From Turnera subulata (lineage: Eukaryota; Streptophyta; Magnoliopsida; Malpighiales; Passifloraceae), in contig JAKUCV010000164.1 of NCBI GenBank assembly GCA_028386065.3, positions 45,284-109,283 on the forward strand: DNA of 64,000 nucleotides, given 5' to 3'. The position numbers and the translations under genes were made by a program. The notes under the pieces were generated by a model. It was not told the DNA's origin. It made no database searches and saw only the letters and a list, made by a program, of their open reading frames with translations. Below, in pieces: positions 45,099-56,715 of the stretch; positions within the stretch are counted from its first letter, which is position 1; each line of letters opens with the position of its first letter.

Positions 45099-45711
45099 TG
45101 ATGAGGAATGAAATAATCCAATCAAGGCCTAAAGGTCCAATTGAGACAAAATTCAGGACCAGGCCTAGGCCCAATATAAGAGTCCAGGACCAAATCCAAT
45201 ACAAAAGGCCCAAGACTAGTCCAGCTAGCTATTTAGCCATGTAGAAAATATGATAAGCATTATAAGCGTTACATGGAGTTGAAGGGACAACTGGAGTTAA
45301 TACTCCACCACCAAAAACCCCTATAAAAAGGGGGCAAGATTAGGGTTTCAACACACCAAATCCTTCATGGAGAAAACTCTACTCTCCACAAGGAAATTCT
45401 TTCTAGAGAATACAATTCTCTACTCTCAAAACTCTCTCTCTCTCTATGCTCTCTCAAATTAATAGAGAAAAATCCCCTTTGCTAACTTAGCCATCGGAGG
45501 TCCTCTAGGGGTCACAACCCTGGACTTCCCCAGGTCCTCTTGTTAGTCTTGCAGGTGCTCCAGGCATAGAGATCAGGCCCTTCAGGCATAGAGATCAAGT
45601 CATCCAGGCATAGAGATCAAGTCCTCCGGATATAAAGATCAAGCCAAAGAATCCCCAATCATGCCAAGAGGAATTTACATCCATACCCTGGTAAAAAATC
45701 CATTTTTTACA
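45099..45711 (+). repeat. 3' LTR of the large non-coding element
   Basis: 613 bp, TG...CA ends, collinear with the LTR at 28876. It is followed by the target duplication CTTTC. Confidence 0.9.
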
Positions 45712-45716
45712 CTTTC

Positions 45717-47135
45717 TTTACCCAGCTGCTTATTTTCTCTCTCTAATGTTGGGTAAACTTTTTCATCAAAGTAACAATTAACAAATTTTATTGTAAATAA
45801 ATTTCCAGTTGATGGCTCCAAATATTTTATAATTGATAGAGATTCATATCCAACGTATATTCCCAATCTTTTTTGAGGAACCATTTTCGTTGTGATGGAG
45901 TAATTGGTACATATATTGCACAATAAAAGCTCCGAAAGTGGGAAATATTAGGTTCATGACTAAGAAGCAATTGAATGGGGGATAATTTACGGTAACTTGT
46001 TGGCCAGATGTGCACAAGCATTGCTGGATGCAAAGAGCATGTCCCCAAGCAACAACAGGGAGTTTACATCTCATCAATAATGGTCTACCAGTCAATTGGA
46101 GGCGTTTAATAAACGATTTTGCTAGACCATTTTGGGTATGAACATGAACTATAGGATTTTCAATCACAATTCCAATTGATATACAATAATCATTAAATGT
46201 CTTAGAGGTGATTTAGTAGCATATGCAGACGTATAGTTTCTATTGTATTATCAGGGAAGTGTGCTTTGTAATTTGACTAATTTTGACAATAAGCACGCAA
46301 ATGCCGAATTGTGCGAGGACAATAAGCACACATTGATTAAAACTATAATCAATGCCGAATTTTTAGACCATTCGGTCAATGCATTGATTAAAACTATAAA
46401 ATATCTGAATAGTCTATACAGTGGATGTATAGGTCAACAAATTTCTCCCGGAATTCTTCCCAAAAGTGCTTGTGATTCTAAACGAAACCTTATAAGAAGA
46501 AGGTTGAATAATTAATTTTTCTTGTGAACAAGCAGCACATGAGAAATCACTAAACTAGAAAATCTTCTGGGTTTCATTGGATGAACAAATGAATTTTCAA
46601 TAATCATATGTATCATCACTGATCCGGGATGCTCCAATTAGTCATACTAAAATTTCAAATTATTAGCCAGCTTTTGGTTCGATATGATAACTTTCAATGA
46701 CTCGAATATATGTGAAGTACATTCAAGAGGATAATACAGGTAATTTTTCACAACTTGTTTGTTACCTATAGTGGTAACTTTTGTATTTTAGAGATATTCG
46801 ACTTCTCTTTCGCTCATCGTCTCAATTTGTTATCCATTTAAACAGATATTTTTAAAGCTCAACAATTTTTTTTTGAGACTTTGAAGAGAAAAAAGCTTGT
46901 TCAATAATTATCTTTGTTCCCTTCGGTAGTAAACTTTAAGCTCTTTCGGAGCTTTCAATTATTTTTGTACTATCAGAGATGGTACTAATATATGCTTTTT
47001 CAAATTTGAAAGAAAATAAATATGTCTGTTTATTAAATACGGAATCAGTAGTTGCACTGTCTACTAGACAAATATCTAAGTCATTATTCTTGGAACTATA
47101 TCGTTGAATGTGCATATCTTACTTGGCTAGAGACT
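45717..47135 (-). pseudogene. Copia protease, pre-integrase and integrase fragment, right part
   Basis: On the minus strand the reading starts with a protease-like DICLVDSATTDS near 47060 (copia type D-S-A/G-T-T). It continues through a gag-pre-integrase-like MIIENSFVHPMKPRRFSSL near 46600 and then integrase core (IRL near 46230, NPIVHVHTQNGLAKSFIKRLQL), ending with GPQ..LGIYVGYESLSIIKYLEP-type sequence near 45750. Many frame breaks are present. Gag is missing between the primer site (47140) and the protease. The downstream continuation is 28875-28376. Confidence 0.7.
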
Positions 47136-47154
47136 CGTGCTGATAACATGTTAT

Positions 47155-48830
47155 GAAATTGAAGAAGAAATACAATCTTTATAGTAGTAATACAACTTTG
47201 ATGGTGGCAATACAACCATAATGGTGGTAATACAACCATTATAGTAAATTTGATAATAGGTAATAATGTGGATAAATGATAATAATCAAACTAATGTTCG
47301 TGCAAAACCGGCTGCAAGTGCACAGCGTTGCTGTAGTAAACAAGGTCGAATCACAGGGACTGCACAACAATACTAACCTCAAGCTCTTGATCAATTAGAC
47401 TATAAACAGTAAAATAAATAACCAATAGTGATTTGAGAGTAGTAATCCAAAATTTAAAAGACAAATAAAATAAATAGCAGGAAATAAAAAGAGAGTGAGA
47501 TAATAAACAGAATCAATCACGCAAAGAGATCAGAGAAAAGAAGATTGGGTGTCGATTGGGAGGAAAACGCAGTGGATGGAGACCTAGGTTGTCCGGGGTT
47601 CACTACAGCGTCGCTGTCTAAAGTGTTTATAACTAGTGTCATATGTAGATACAAACCTACCCTACTTCTAGAACAACCTGCTTTCGTCTGTGAAGCTCTT
47701 TCCTAGGGTGCAGTGCCGTTGTGCCAGGCGCTGTTATCCTCAACTAACCTTAAAGTTTCTCTCGACTCTGAGTTCTTAGTTTCTCCATTAGGTGCGTCGC
47801 TATGGCGTCTAAATTAGTGTTTGAGGGTGATTAAGCCTTAAACACTGTGAAGCTTCTCTACATCAAATCAAGGAGAAAACAAATTGAAAGAAACCAGAAA
47901 CTTGAATTATTAATTAAACAACATACTGTAGCTACATCCCATAAACCTAGATAGAAGAATTAGTTCATGGAGAAAGATAAAAATAATAAAACTAGAGGTG
48001 TCGACATTACAATTATATAAACCTGAAACAAATCACTATTCTTCTAACCTTCAGAATTCCTTTGCCGACTTGATTCAGTAGTAGAACGTGTGCTCTACGG
48101 TTTTGTCTCTTCTCTATTTATATGCTCAAGTCTTTAATTAAAACCCTAAGTCTTGGAGAATAAGTAAACTTCATAAAAGTGGCAAAAATAGACTTCTTTC
48201 CATAAAAGAAGTGCCCAAGTGCATCCTCTGATTTCTCCTAGATTGTAGGTGCAAATCGTCCAAAATTAGACTTAGGGTCAGAGTTCTTTGTCGACAGCGA
48301 CGCTGCTGACAGTCTGGTCCATTTCAACAAGCAGCGGCACTGCTGAACCAAAAATCGCCAAATAAGCGCCAAATTGCTCCAAATTGCACCTGAAAGCAAC
48401 CAAGAATGAGAAAAGATAGTTTTGAATGAAAACGAAGTGATTTGATACCTAAATGCATGAATAATTGATGAATACAAGGCCAAAAGACGACAGTGTGCGC
48501 TGTAAAAAGTATTTCATGCACATCAACTAATAGAAAAATAAGTTGATGAGAAATTACGTAAGAAAGAGAAGAGAGGAGTTTATATTAGGAGATTAAAGGT
48601 AGAGATGTGTACGGCGGGTATTTATAGGTGAAAATCAGTGGATAAAAAACAAATAAATTATGTTATATTATAAAAATAAAATCATATAGATATTAGGTAA
48701 TAACGATAAAGATAATGGAAGGTAGAAAGGTAAATAGAACATTCTATGCGGAAGTTAGGTGCACGATAAAATATTTTACCAAAGGCAAATTCTAGTATGG
48801 TAACAATAATTTACTGTGCGGTAAAAATAA
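47155..48830 (-). repeat. Copia LTR (minus orientation) with a solo-LTR insertion
   Basis: The outer parts (47155-47289 and 48531-about 48830) match, in reverse, the LTRs at 19150 and 63566 ('gtattactaccatca'-type units). The inner end abuts a minus-strand TTATCAGCACGAG primer-site-like sequence. The right boundary is uncertain. Confidence 0.6.
47295..48525 (+). mobile_element. Solo LTR, 1,231 bp
   Basis: The ends are TGTTCGTGCAAAACC...ATGCACATCA, and the flanks are a perfect 5-bp duplication ACTAA (47290-47294 and 48526-48530). There is no internal retroelement sequence. The strand is arbitrary. It is inserted in a copia LTR. Confidence 0.85.
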
Positions 48831-49833
48831 TATTCACTCATATATTAATATTTACCGATAAGTTCATATTAAAAAGTAAATATAAAGTCTAAAAATAAAA
48901 AAAAATCATTAAATAATATATTTTTTTTGTGAAAATGGGAAAAAATAGTAAAAAATTATGTTTTGGATTAAAACTAACCCAAGTGGATCGTTGGTTCTAA
49001 TGGGCCAACATAAAACCGGCTGGTTTGATTGGTCTTACTACGACCTAGAGCCTTATATAGGTTTTGGAGGAGCTGGGTCGAACATGCTATCGAACTTGGA
49101 AAATTTAGTTGCAGTGGCGGACCTAGAAAAATGCTCTTGATGGGGCCGAAAAGATAAATGATCCTTACAACCTCTAACTACCATTAAGATAAGCATCATT
49201 TGACTCAAAGATATATACTCAAATCGCTGATATGAGAAATTTTGGTGGTTGGCAGGTGGGTTTTGTCCTCCACTGATTGGCTGACAGGACCAGTTTTGTG
49301 TTGACCTGGTTCAGTAACCTAGTGGGTTCAATTCTGAATCCAAAATAATTTTTTTATTTTTACCCCTTTTTTATATAAGAATTGTATTATTTAATAGATA
49401 CTTTCTATTTTAGACTTTCTATTTATTTTTTATTGTAAAATTATAGGTAAATATTAATAAATGTATAGTAAAATAATTAATTATTTTCTCAGATCAATTA
49501 CATTGATCCTGGTTTGAATCCGGTTCGACCATAAACTTTGACCCATGACCTTTTTTGGGTCTATGTCCAGGCAAGTCTTGATAACTATACTCTCAATTGT
49601 TCATCTCTATATTCTTTTTTTTTTGGAAAATTGAAATATTTTTTCATAATTAAACACGCCAACGCCCCCATAGAATTTTTTTTTTTATATAAACTTCTAG
49701 TAGAATGTTTTATTGAGACTATTTCTAATTAGAATTGATGGATGGAAAAGATAAAGAAAATGGTACAAATGCCCTGGACCTTAATGATGTGGATAATAAT
49801 CTAGACCTGAATGATGTGGCAATGGATGATTGA
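48831..49833. other. Intergenic AT-rich DNA
   Basis: No gene is recognised. A single hAT-like end, CAGTGGCGGACCTAG, at about 49113 has no matching partner end. Poly-T runs lie near 49615 and 49680. Confidence 0.5.
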
Positions 49834-50032
49834 CTAGGAGATGCAAGTAGGCCAGACAGTCCACGGGATGCGAATCTCAGCCCCAACCACTCGCCTACCA
49901 ATAAATAAGCTTATCTATTGATAGGTGAATGGCTGAGGCTGAGATTTGCATCCCAACTTATCTATTGATAGGTGAGTGGCTGGGGCTGAGATTCGCATTC
50001 CATGAACTGTCTGGCCTATTTGCATCCCCTAG
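49834..50032. mobile_element. Foldback/MITE-like element, 199 bp
   Basis: The left arm CTAGGAGATGCAAGTAGGCC... is the inverted complement, over roughly 65 bp, of the right arm ending ...GGCCTATTTGCATCCCCTAG. Between the arms, a 56-57 bp unit (ttatctattgataggtga[a/g]tggctg[a/g]ggctgag) is tandemly repeated. No clear target duplication is visible. Confidence 0.75.
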
Positions 50033-50524
50033 CCTAAATGATTGTTGTAACTCTCATCAAATAATCTATTATCTATTATATATATATAAAAGCAAATCTC
50101 ATACTCTGGTGTAGACACAAAGGATTCTAGGATAGAGGAATTTCTATATTGCCATTTTAAGGCTTTTGTGCGTATTTGTAAACAATCAAATTTTGACATC
50201 TTGCTATAATTGCAAATATGTTTATCTAAAACCATAAGAAATTGAACTTAGATTTGTATTCACATCATGCTTCTTTAAAAAGAGACTAATAAGGTCCTAG
50301 GTTTTCTCTAGGTTCTCTAGGTTTCTCTGTCTCTATAGAAAATTTTGAAACCCTAGCCACTAAGCTTCCTTACTTTCTTGGAGGGTTTTGTCTAGTTATT
50401 TTGCAGGCTTCTATCTCGGTTTCTCGACTTTTTGTCCTAATTTCTACAGATGTTACAGTGATTCGATGAGTTTGACGTTATGATCCGGGGAAACAGGCAC
50501 TGCGTCTCCGGTTGGTAGAATTGT

Positions 50525-52078
50525 GGAGGAAGGTGCACAACCCTCGACGGAGGAGGAGGTTCTGGTTCTAGAAGATGTACCGGAGGAGGTGGATATCCAG
50601 TTGTATCTCAGCCTTGTGGGGAGACTCTGGATGGACTTCAACACAAACGCTCTCCTTCGTACAATCACGACAGTTTGGAATCCGAAACATGGGGTGGAGG
50701 CGTCTGAGATTGATACCAACCTTTTTCTCTTCCAATTCTGTGATGACAGGGATATTGAGAGGGTGCTAGAAGGGAAGCCATGGCACTTCGATAAGAACAT
50801 CCTAGTGTTGCAGGAGATAAATGGTGAGGAACAGCCGTCGGATGTCATTCCCTCTCATACACCTATCTGGGTCCATCTCTACGATGTGCCACTGAGACTG
50901 AGAAGTGAACGATATATTGCTTAGTTTGCCAAACAAGTGGGGGAGTTTATGCATGTTGAAGAAGAGACGCTATCTGCGAGGTCTATGATTATCAAAGTCC
51001 GTATTCGCTTAAATTTGTCACGTCCTCTCAAAATCAGGATCAAAGCTCAGGTTGGTTCTAGGAAGTCGTTTCACTATCCCTGTAAAGTATGATAAATTGC
51101 CTAACTTTTGTTTCACATGTGGACGTCTTGGTCATACTTTGAGGGATTGCGATGACATTCCATGTAGTGGGGAGATAGGGAAGACCGTGGTTTATGGTGA
51201 TTTTTTGTGTGCTTCCCCTGGTCGAAAACCAGTGGCTGTCTTAATCACATCTCGGAAGAATCCTCATGAGCTAGTTTTTCGGAGGTTGTTTTCTCACTAT
51301 GGAAGCTCGGGGCAGATGACGGGGAAAGAAACGGCGACTGTGGCGAGAACGCGCCCTGATGAAAGAGATCTTATTTTTACGGGCAGAAAATCAAGAGGGA
51401 TTAAGACGGTTGTGGAGGTTCTAGAGCAAATATCGGTGTCAGAGGTCAGAAGGAATCTGGGGGACCGAGTTAATGCAGAGGCAAAGTTTTTGGCAACTAC
51501 ACCTTCCCAGTCCACGCCTACAGATACTTTTCCCAACCCTGCTACGACTCTTCCCCCTTTTCCGAAATAGGGCTCCACTGTGCATACCCAGCCCATCTTG
51601 GCAATGCCTAGCCCATCTAACCCATCTCTGGACCGATTTCAGCCCACTTCCTTTAACCCACTCACCACCGTAGACCCAAACCCAAAGCCTACACATAACA
51701 AGCCTTCCCTCCCCACTCCCTCGCTAGGAAAGCCGATAACCATACCTAGCCTCCCCCCCAACCCCTTATCATCTTCTCTTCAACCAACAAACCGCAACCC
51801 CCCACCGACTGTCAACTTCCCCCCTCCTTCACCAGATTCCCCTACCCGCCATGATGAGTCAAGCGCTCCTAAACTCGTCCACAATTCCGTTCCCCGGTTG
51901 GACACCAGGGTTCCTGATGAGTCCGAAATCTTCCCAAATCCGGATGTCACAGAGGCGACTGCCGGTGGCTCTCTACTAGGACCCAAAGTGTTGGAGGTTC
52001 GTCCGCCCAAATGGAAGAGAATGGCACGAAGATCTGAGACGGGCAATTCTTCTTCAGTATCTTTTGTGGGGAAAAAAG
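50525..52078 (+). pseudogene. LINE ORF1 (DUF4283-type with zinc knuckle), 5' part
   Basis: The frame from about 50523 encodes a DUF4283-like domain (LSLVGRLWMDFN, FLFQFCDDRDIERVLEGKPWHFDKNILVLQEI, PIWVHLYDVPLRL). It stops at TAG 50922-50924, continues in frame, then shifts near 51050 to the zinc knuckle CFTCGRLGHTLRDC (about 51109-51150). A Pro/Ser-rich tail follows (51580-52078). Plant LINE ORF1 proteins with this architecture bind element RNA. It is interrupted at 52079 by the gypsy insertion, and sequence of the same LINE resumes at 61148. Confidence 0.75.
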
Positions 52079-53631
52079 TGTGAAACCCCAGACATGAGAT
52101 GAACGCCATTTTGAATTTACTTGATGAAGTTGGGGAAAGTGGCAGGAGTACTGGTGTAATTGAGCACACAATTGGCTAGCAATTGGCCTCTATTGGACAC
52201 CAATTGGCTAGTGGGTGCGCTCGTTGAATTAAGGGCTGATTAGTGCGTGTTACGAGTTCGATTACATTAATGATGGGGTTAATTAGACTTAAGCTTGTGG
52301 CATGCTGCCTTAGGCAAAGTGGCCAAAAGGAAGCAGGAGGTGGCACCTGCTTGTGATGGGTGGCACCAAGTTAGGCCATGGGTAACAAGTGGCTACTTAG
52401 TCAGCTCCTTGCCCATGGCACTAAAGGGCCAAGCAGGCACCTCAAAACCCTCACTTTTGCTGTCCAAATCATGAAGTCTAGTGGAGAGAAAAATACTTAG
52501 GCGATTTTGAGGGTTCCTAGAGCGATGATTCAAGTGAACCAAGTGGAGGTGAAAGAGAAGCCCAAACTGACTATGGGCTCCAAAAGAGAGAAAGGTCTAG
52601 GGAGGCTTAGTTGGAGTAAGTATGCACACATGTGTGGAGTTTTTACCATGCATTCTTGATTTGGATGGAAGGCCTTGATGCCTATCCTTGCTTGCTGTAT
52701 ATTGTTGCTTATGGATTATTTATGTATGCCTTGTGATGGTTAATATGATGCTTGTGGATTGGGGCTAAGCATATGCATTCATTGAACCCAATTGTATTGA
52801 GAGATCATTGTCCAATTGATTTGTGGGCACTACAAGCGAGGCTTGTACATGCCTAGGATATTATGGGCACTTTTGCTAACTTGTGCACCAAGGATAGGAC
52901 TCTAGTCAGTGGGAGTGATGGCATTGACCTTGCGGGAGTGATTCTGCTTGGCTATGTACAGGTGTGACACAATGTTCGCCGGGGGTTATGTTGATGGGCT
53001 GTAAGTCATGTGCACTTTCCATGACTATTCGGTTGTGTCTCGGAAACGGAGCTGTGGGCTAAGGAATTGACGGGAAAACTGCCTATCAATACAAGTCACT
53101 TCGGGGCACATCGGACCCTAGCTGGTTGGGGGTTGATGGAACCAGCAAATGGTGTTACTTCATGATTTTCTACCCATATCCAGTCATGCATGTATTGTGA
53201 GCATTTCTTTCATGTTTGTTTACTTGCTTAGTCAATGACTCACCCCCTTCCCATTGTTTCATTTTCATAGCACAAGGGGAGTGTTAGACCCATTTGGGAG
53301 GATCCGGACCAGCATAGCCTGTAGAGATGGGTATATAGCCTACTTTGGCCTCAAACCTGTTTTGTGTACGTGTACCTAGTAAACAAGAAACTAAGTGTAG
53401 TGGCCTTGGTTGCTAGCTTGAACTCTGTAACCAAGATAATGTATGTGTGTTGTGTAATATATATATAACTTCATACTTCATAAGTGGTGCATTTTTGCAT
53501 GATGCTGCGCGTTAGTTTGAGATTTCGCCGGGCTAGCTTATGCCTATTGACAAGTAGGCTTGCGGGTGCCTTGTCGGGGTTGATGTTGGCGCCCTTGGCA
53601 CCTGGCCAGTCATGCGTTTGGGTTCGTGATA
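52079..53631 (+). repeat. 5' LTR of the chromovirus-like gypsy element
   Basis: It starts TGTGAAACCCCAG and ends GGTTCGTGATA. It ends just before the primer-binding site and is collinear with the 3' LTR, with scattered substitutions. The terminal TA, where CA is usual, is shared by both LTRs. Confidence 0.88.
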
Positions 53632-53807
53632 GTTATGGTAGCGGAGCACGGTTACGTAAGTTCATGCTAAAGGGCCTAGGGTTAGCCAAGTGACATAGGG
53701 TTATACCCATAAACTTAGTGACCTAGGATGGTGAGAGCTTAACTCATATATGTTTCTGCCTTGTTCTTTGTTGTGCAGGTAAGCACAATAAGAGACATCC
53801 CGAAAAG

Positions 53808-54920
53808 TGTGAATACCCGACCCAAAATCACTTGGGCCTATTTACCTATTTCCTTACACGTTCTTCTTTGGGTCAATCCCATGTCAATGGAGTCGCCACC
53901 CAAATTTTATTAAGGAAAAAATTTGGGAAAAACCTTTAGATGACTCCTTTAGGCTACATGGTCATGGCGAACCAAAGACATGGGATCGGGGGTTCGTCAC
54001 AGATGGGAAGGTGTTAGGCACCCATCCATGTCGGGTCAAGACTTTGTGCAATTGATGAATACAAATGTGCCTTGTGCAGGTGTGCAGGCATGGAAAATAA
54101 AAGAATAGGGGAGGAGAAGAAGATTTGGCTTGCATCCCGTTGTAAGATCGAGACTACCTACGTACCCGAGTGACCGGGGTCAAAGCCACGTAGTTCTAAA
54201 CATGGCACTAATCGGCCACTTACATCATCAAAAGCATCATCATGTGATTAGCAAGAATCAAACAAAAAGAGTTAAATGGTACCTCTTGTAGCCCTTCTCT
54301 AGCTCCTTGCAATGGGTTGAGTTTTACACCCACCTTCTTGCCACTTCTAAGCTCAATGGTTGGTCCTCCTCTTGATTCCTCCTTGCTAGATACTTCTGAT
54401 GCTTCCCACGAAATTTGTCCAGAGTTTCTGCCTAAGAATGTATCTCTAGGCTTGGAGAGGTAGAGTTTCTCCAAGCACTCAAGGCTTATGGGTGTGTATG
54501 TGTGAAAAAAATTGTCCCTCCCAAAATGTGTGTAAGTTGTCCTATTTATAGTGTTCTGGGAAGCCTAGGGGTGTGGACCTACTTAATGGTGAAGATTATG
54601 TCCGAAAATCTGGTCCAAAACCGCGTAGGATCGAATTAGAAACAAAATCGGAGAAAATCAGAGGTTCTGGGCACTTATGACCGCTGCTGCAGGCGGTCAT
54701 GCTCTGAATGACCAAATATGCATTTTAGCCAAATCATTTCATTACACCTAGAGTTCAAATACATGAAGGTCTAAATTACAAAAATACATCATTTCTACTA
54801 AGTTAAATTCATGACATGTCTTAATCCCCTAAGATTGAATCATCTCATCAATTCCAGGTTCAAGTATGTTTAAAATCTAATTCTAGTAGAAAATTCGTTG
54901 GTCAAATTTGGGTGTTCACA
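53808..54920 (+). mobile_element. Solo LTR, 1,113 bp, in the gypsy leader
   Basis: The ends are TGTGAATACCC...GGTGTTCACA, and the flanks are a perfect duplication AAAAG (53803-53807 and 54921-54925). It is related by shared blocks to the repeat at 19595-27615. No internal region is present. Confidence 0.85.
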
Positions 54921-55037
54921 AAAAGGAAGTGTTTGTGGAGGGGGAATTTCTTGATGAACAATCTGTTGGTAACGTGCATGAAGGGAATGTTAGGGGCAAT
55001 GCTCCAATTCAGGTTGAGGAAGGTGTAGTGGGGGATA

Positions 55038-56062
55038 GTGAGCATTCTGATGCTACTCAAAGGGGGGAACCCAACTGTTGAGGCTTTAAAAGCAGCCTTG
55101 CATGGTGTGTATCGGGCTGTCAAAATCATCAGTGGCTATATAGCAGAAAAGTATAGACAGGAGGAGCAGGGTCTGAGGGTTCACGGTATGGATGTTCCGT
55201 TGGCTATCTTCCTGAAACTTGACCCACCCACTTTTTCTGCAGCTAAAGGTGAGGACCCGCAATGGTTTCTTGATTCCATTTGGAAACATTGTGAGGCAAT
55301 GGGTGTAACGGACCACAGGGCAATAGGATTCGCTGCATTTCTGTTGGAGGGTGATGATGCAAACAATTGGTATAATGCAAAGAGAGGGAAATGGCTCCTG
55401 AAGCTCGACCATGGACTTGGGATGAATTCTGTTCTACGTTCATTGCTAGGTTTTTACCTAAAAGTGTTAGAGATCAGCTGGCCTGAGTTTGAATCTCTTA
55501 AGCAAGGGAAAATTTCTATTGGGGAGTATAATTTAAAGTTTACGAAGTTATCTAAGCATGCTGTGCATTTAGTGCTGGATGAGTAGAGAAAAATTAAAAG
55601 GTTCATACATGCCTTGCGGCAATCCTTGTCCAATTCCTTAGCAGCCCAAGAATTTGAATCCTATGTTGCAGCTGTTGATAAGGCAAGAGCTGTTGATAAG
55701 GCAAGAGCTGTTGAAGCAATCAGTGCAAAGCGGGCGAGGCAGGAAACCATACAAGGTCAACAACGTTGGTTTGGGGGTGCTAGCCAATTTTGTGTCGAGG
55801 GCAGATGGGGTTCTGGACCAATTTACCGAAGGCACAAAGGATAGATAATTCAGACATTAGCTCATATAGTGCATTTGCAGCACCTAGACCAAATTTTGGT
55901 AGGGGCAGTGGGTTCCAAGGAGTTCAGGCAGGGCCTCGGGGTTCTTGCTTCACTTGTGGTCAATTCGGGCACTTTGCTCGGGATTGTCCATCTAACTGCA
56001 GACTTCTGTGGGTAGTGTGGTATCCCCACCACCGAGACAGTCCCGAACAGATAGCCCAGTGA
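55038..56062 (+). pseudogene. Gypsy gag of the chromovirus-like element
   Basis: Residues from about 60 on carry the retrotransposon gag domain (FLKLDPPTFSAAKGEDPQWFL, AIGFAAFLLEGDDANNWYN, ISWPEFESLKQGKISIGEYNLKFTKLSKHA). A TAG at 55584 breaks the frame in a sequence that otherwise reads on (RKIKRFIHALRQ). A short duplication 'gttgataaggcaagagct' occurs at about 55673-55708. After a shift, the zinc knuckle CFTCGQFGHFARDC (C-x2-C-x4-H-x4-C) appears near 55945-55990. The protein would have been the structural particle protein. Confidence 0.8.
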
Positions 56063-56159
56063 TTTCTCGTGGCAGGGGAAACTATGGACAAGGCTCGGGT
56101 GGCAGAGGTATAGGTGTAGTGTAGCCAAGCTAAGGGCAGACACAGGTCTTCTGCTTGAC

Positions 56160-56650
56160 TCAAGACGAAGCCAAAGCTGCAAACAATGTAGTGACAGGAA
56201 TATTAAGAATTTTTTCTTGCCCAGTACTTTCTTTGATTGATACTTGGGTGTACGCACTCCTTTGCAAATTTTCATTTTTCTAAGTATTTTATTGAGGTAC
56301 CTAGTAAATTAAGTAGTCCAATGGTTGTGTACACGCCCCATAATGAGCATGTTTTTGTGGAGGATGTGTACTGTGGATGTGACGTATGTATTGCTGGGCA
56401 TCATATGTCGGTAGATTTGATATTGTTGCCTATGGCAGAGTTTGATGTGATTTTAGGCATGGATTGGTTGTCCCGATATGGTGCCCGGGTCGATTGCGCG
56501 AACAAGAGGGTTAAGTTCCAACCGAGTGGGGAGAATGATTTTATTCCAAGGAAAGATTATTCCTTCACAACCCCAAGTAGTGTCTGCTGCCAGGGCTGCT
56601 CGGATGGTGCAACGCGCAGATTGTTTATTTTTGGTGTCGGTGCATAGTGT
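56160..56650 (+). pseudogene. Gypsy protease region
   Basis: A retropepsin-like segment: the IDT(W) region near 56235 corresponds to the D-T-G active site but is degraded. Later ILLPMAEFDVILGMDWLSRYGARVDC is the typical end of gypsy protease and the linker to reverse transcriptase. Frame changes are present before and after. Confidence 0.75.
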
Positions 56651-56715
56651 GAGTGAGCGAAAGCTTACTGTTGCGCAGGTCCCTATTGTGTGTGAGTTTT
56701 TGGATGTGTTTCTAG

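Larger units (their letters stand above)
28876..45711 (+). mobile_element. Large non-coding LTR retrotransposon (LARD-like), 16.8 kb including a nested element
   Basis: The LTRs are at 28876-29486 and 45099-45711, flanked by a perfect 5-bp duplication, CTTTC (28871-28875 and 45712-45716). The 5' LTR is followed by TTGGCGCCGTCTGTGGGGAA (primer-binding-like). The 3' LTR is preceded by the purine-rich 'agagttgggggct'. Removing the nested copia (31290-39790) and its duplicated 5 bp leaves about 8.3 kb with no gag or pol. The interior is made of AGGTCC-rich sequence, short repeats and long non-coding stretches, so the element would need proteins from a partner. It inserted into a copia pol gene. 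Confidence 0.9.

Noticed and set aside
49113..49140. A second hAT-type MITE at CAGTGGCGGACCTAG
   Set aside because: Only one end is visible and no 8-bp duplication or inverted partner was found.
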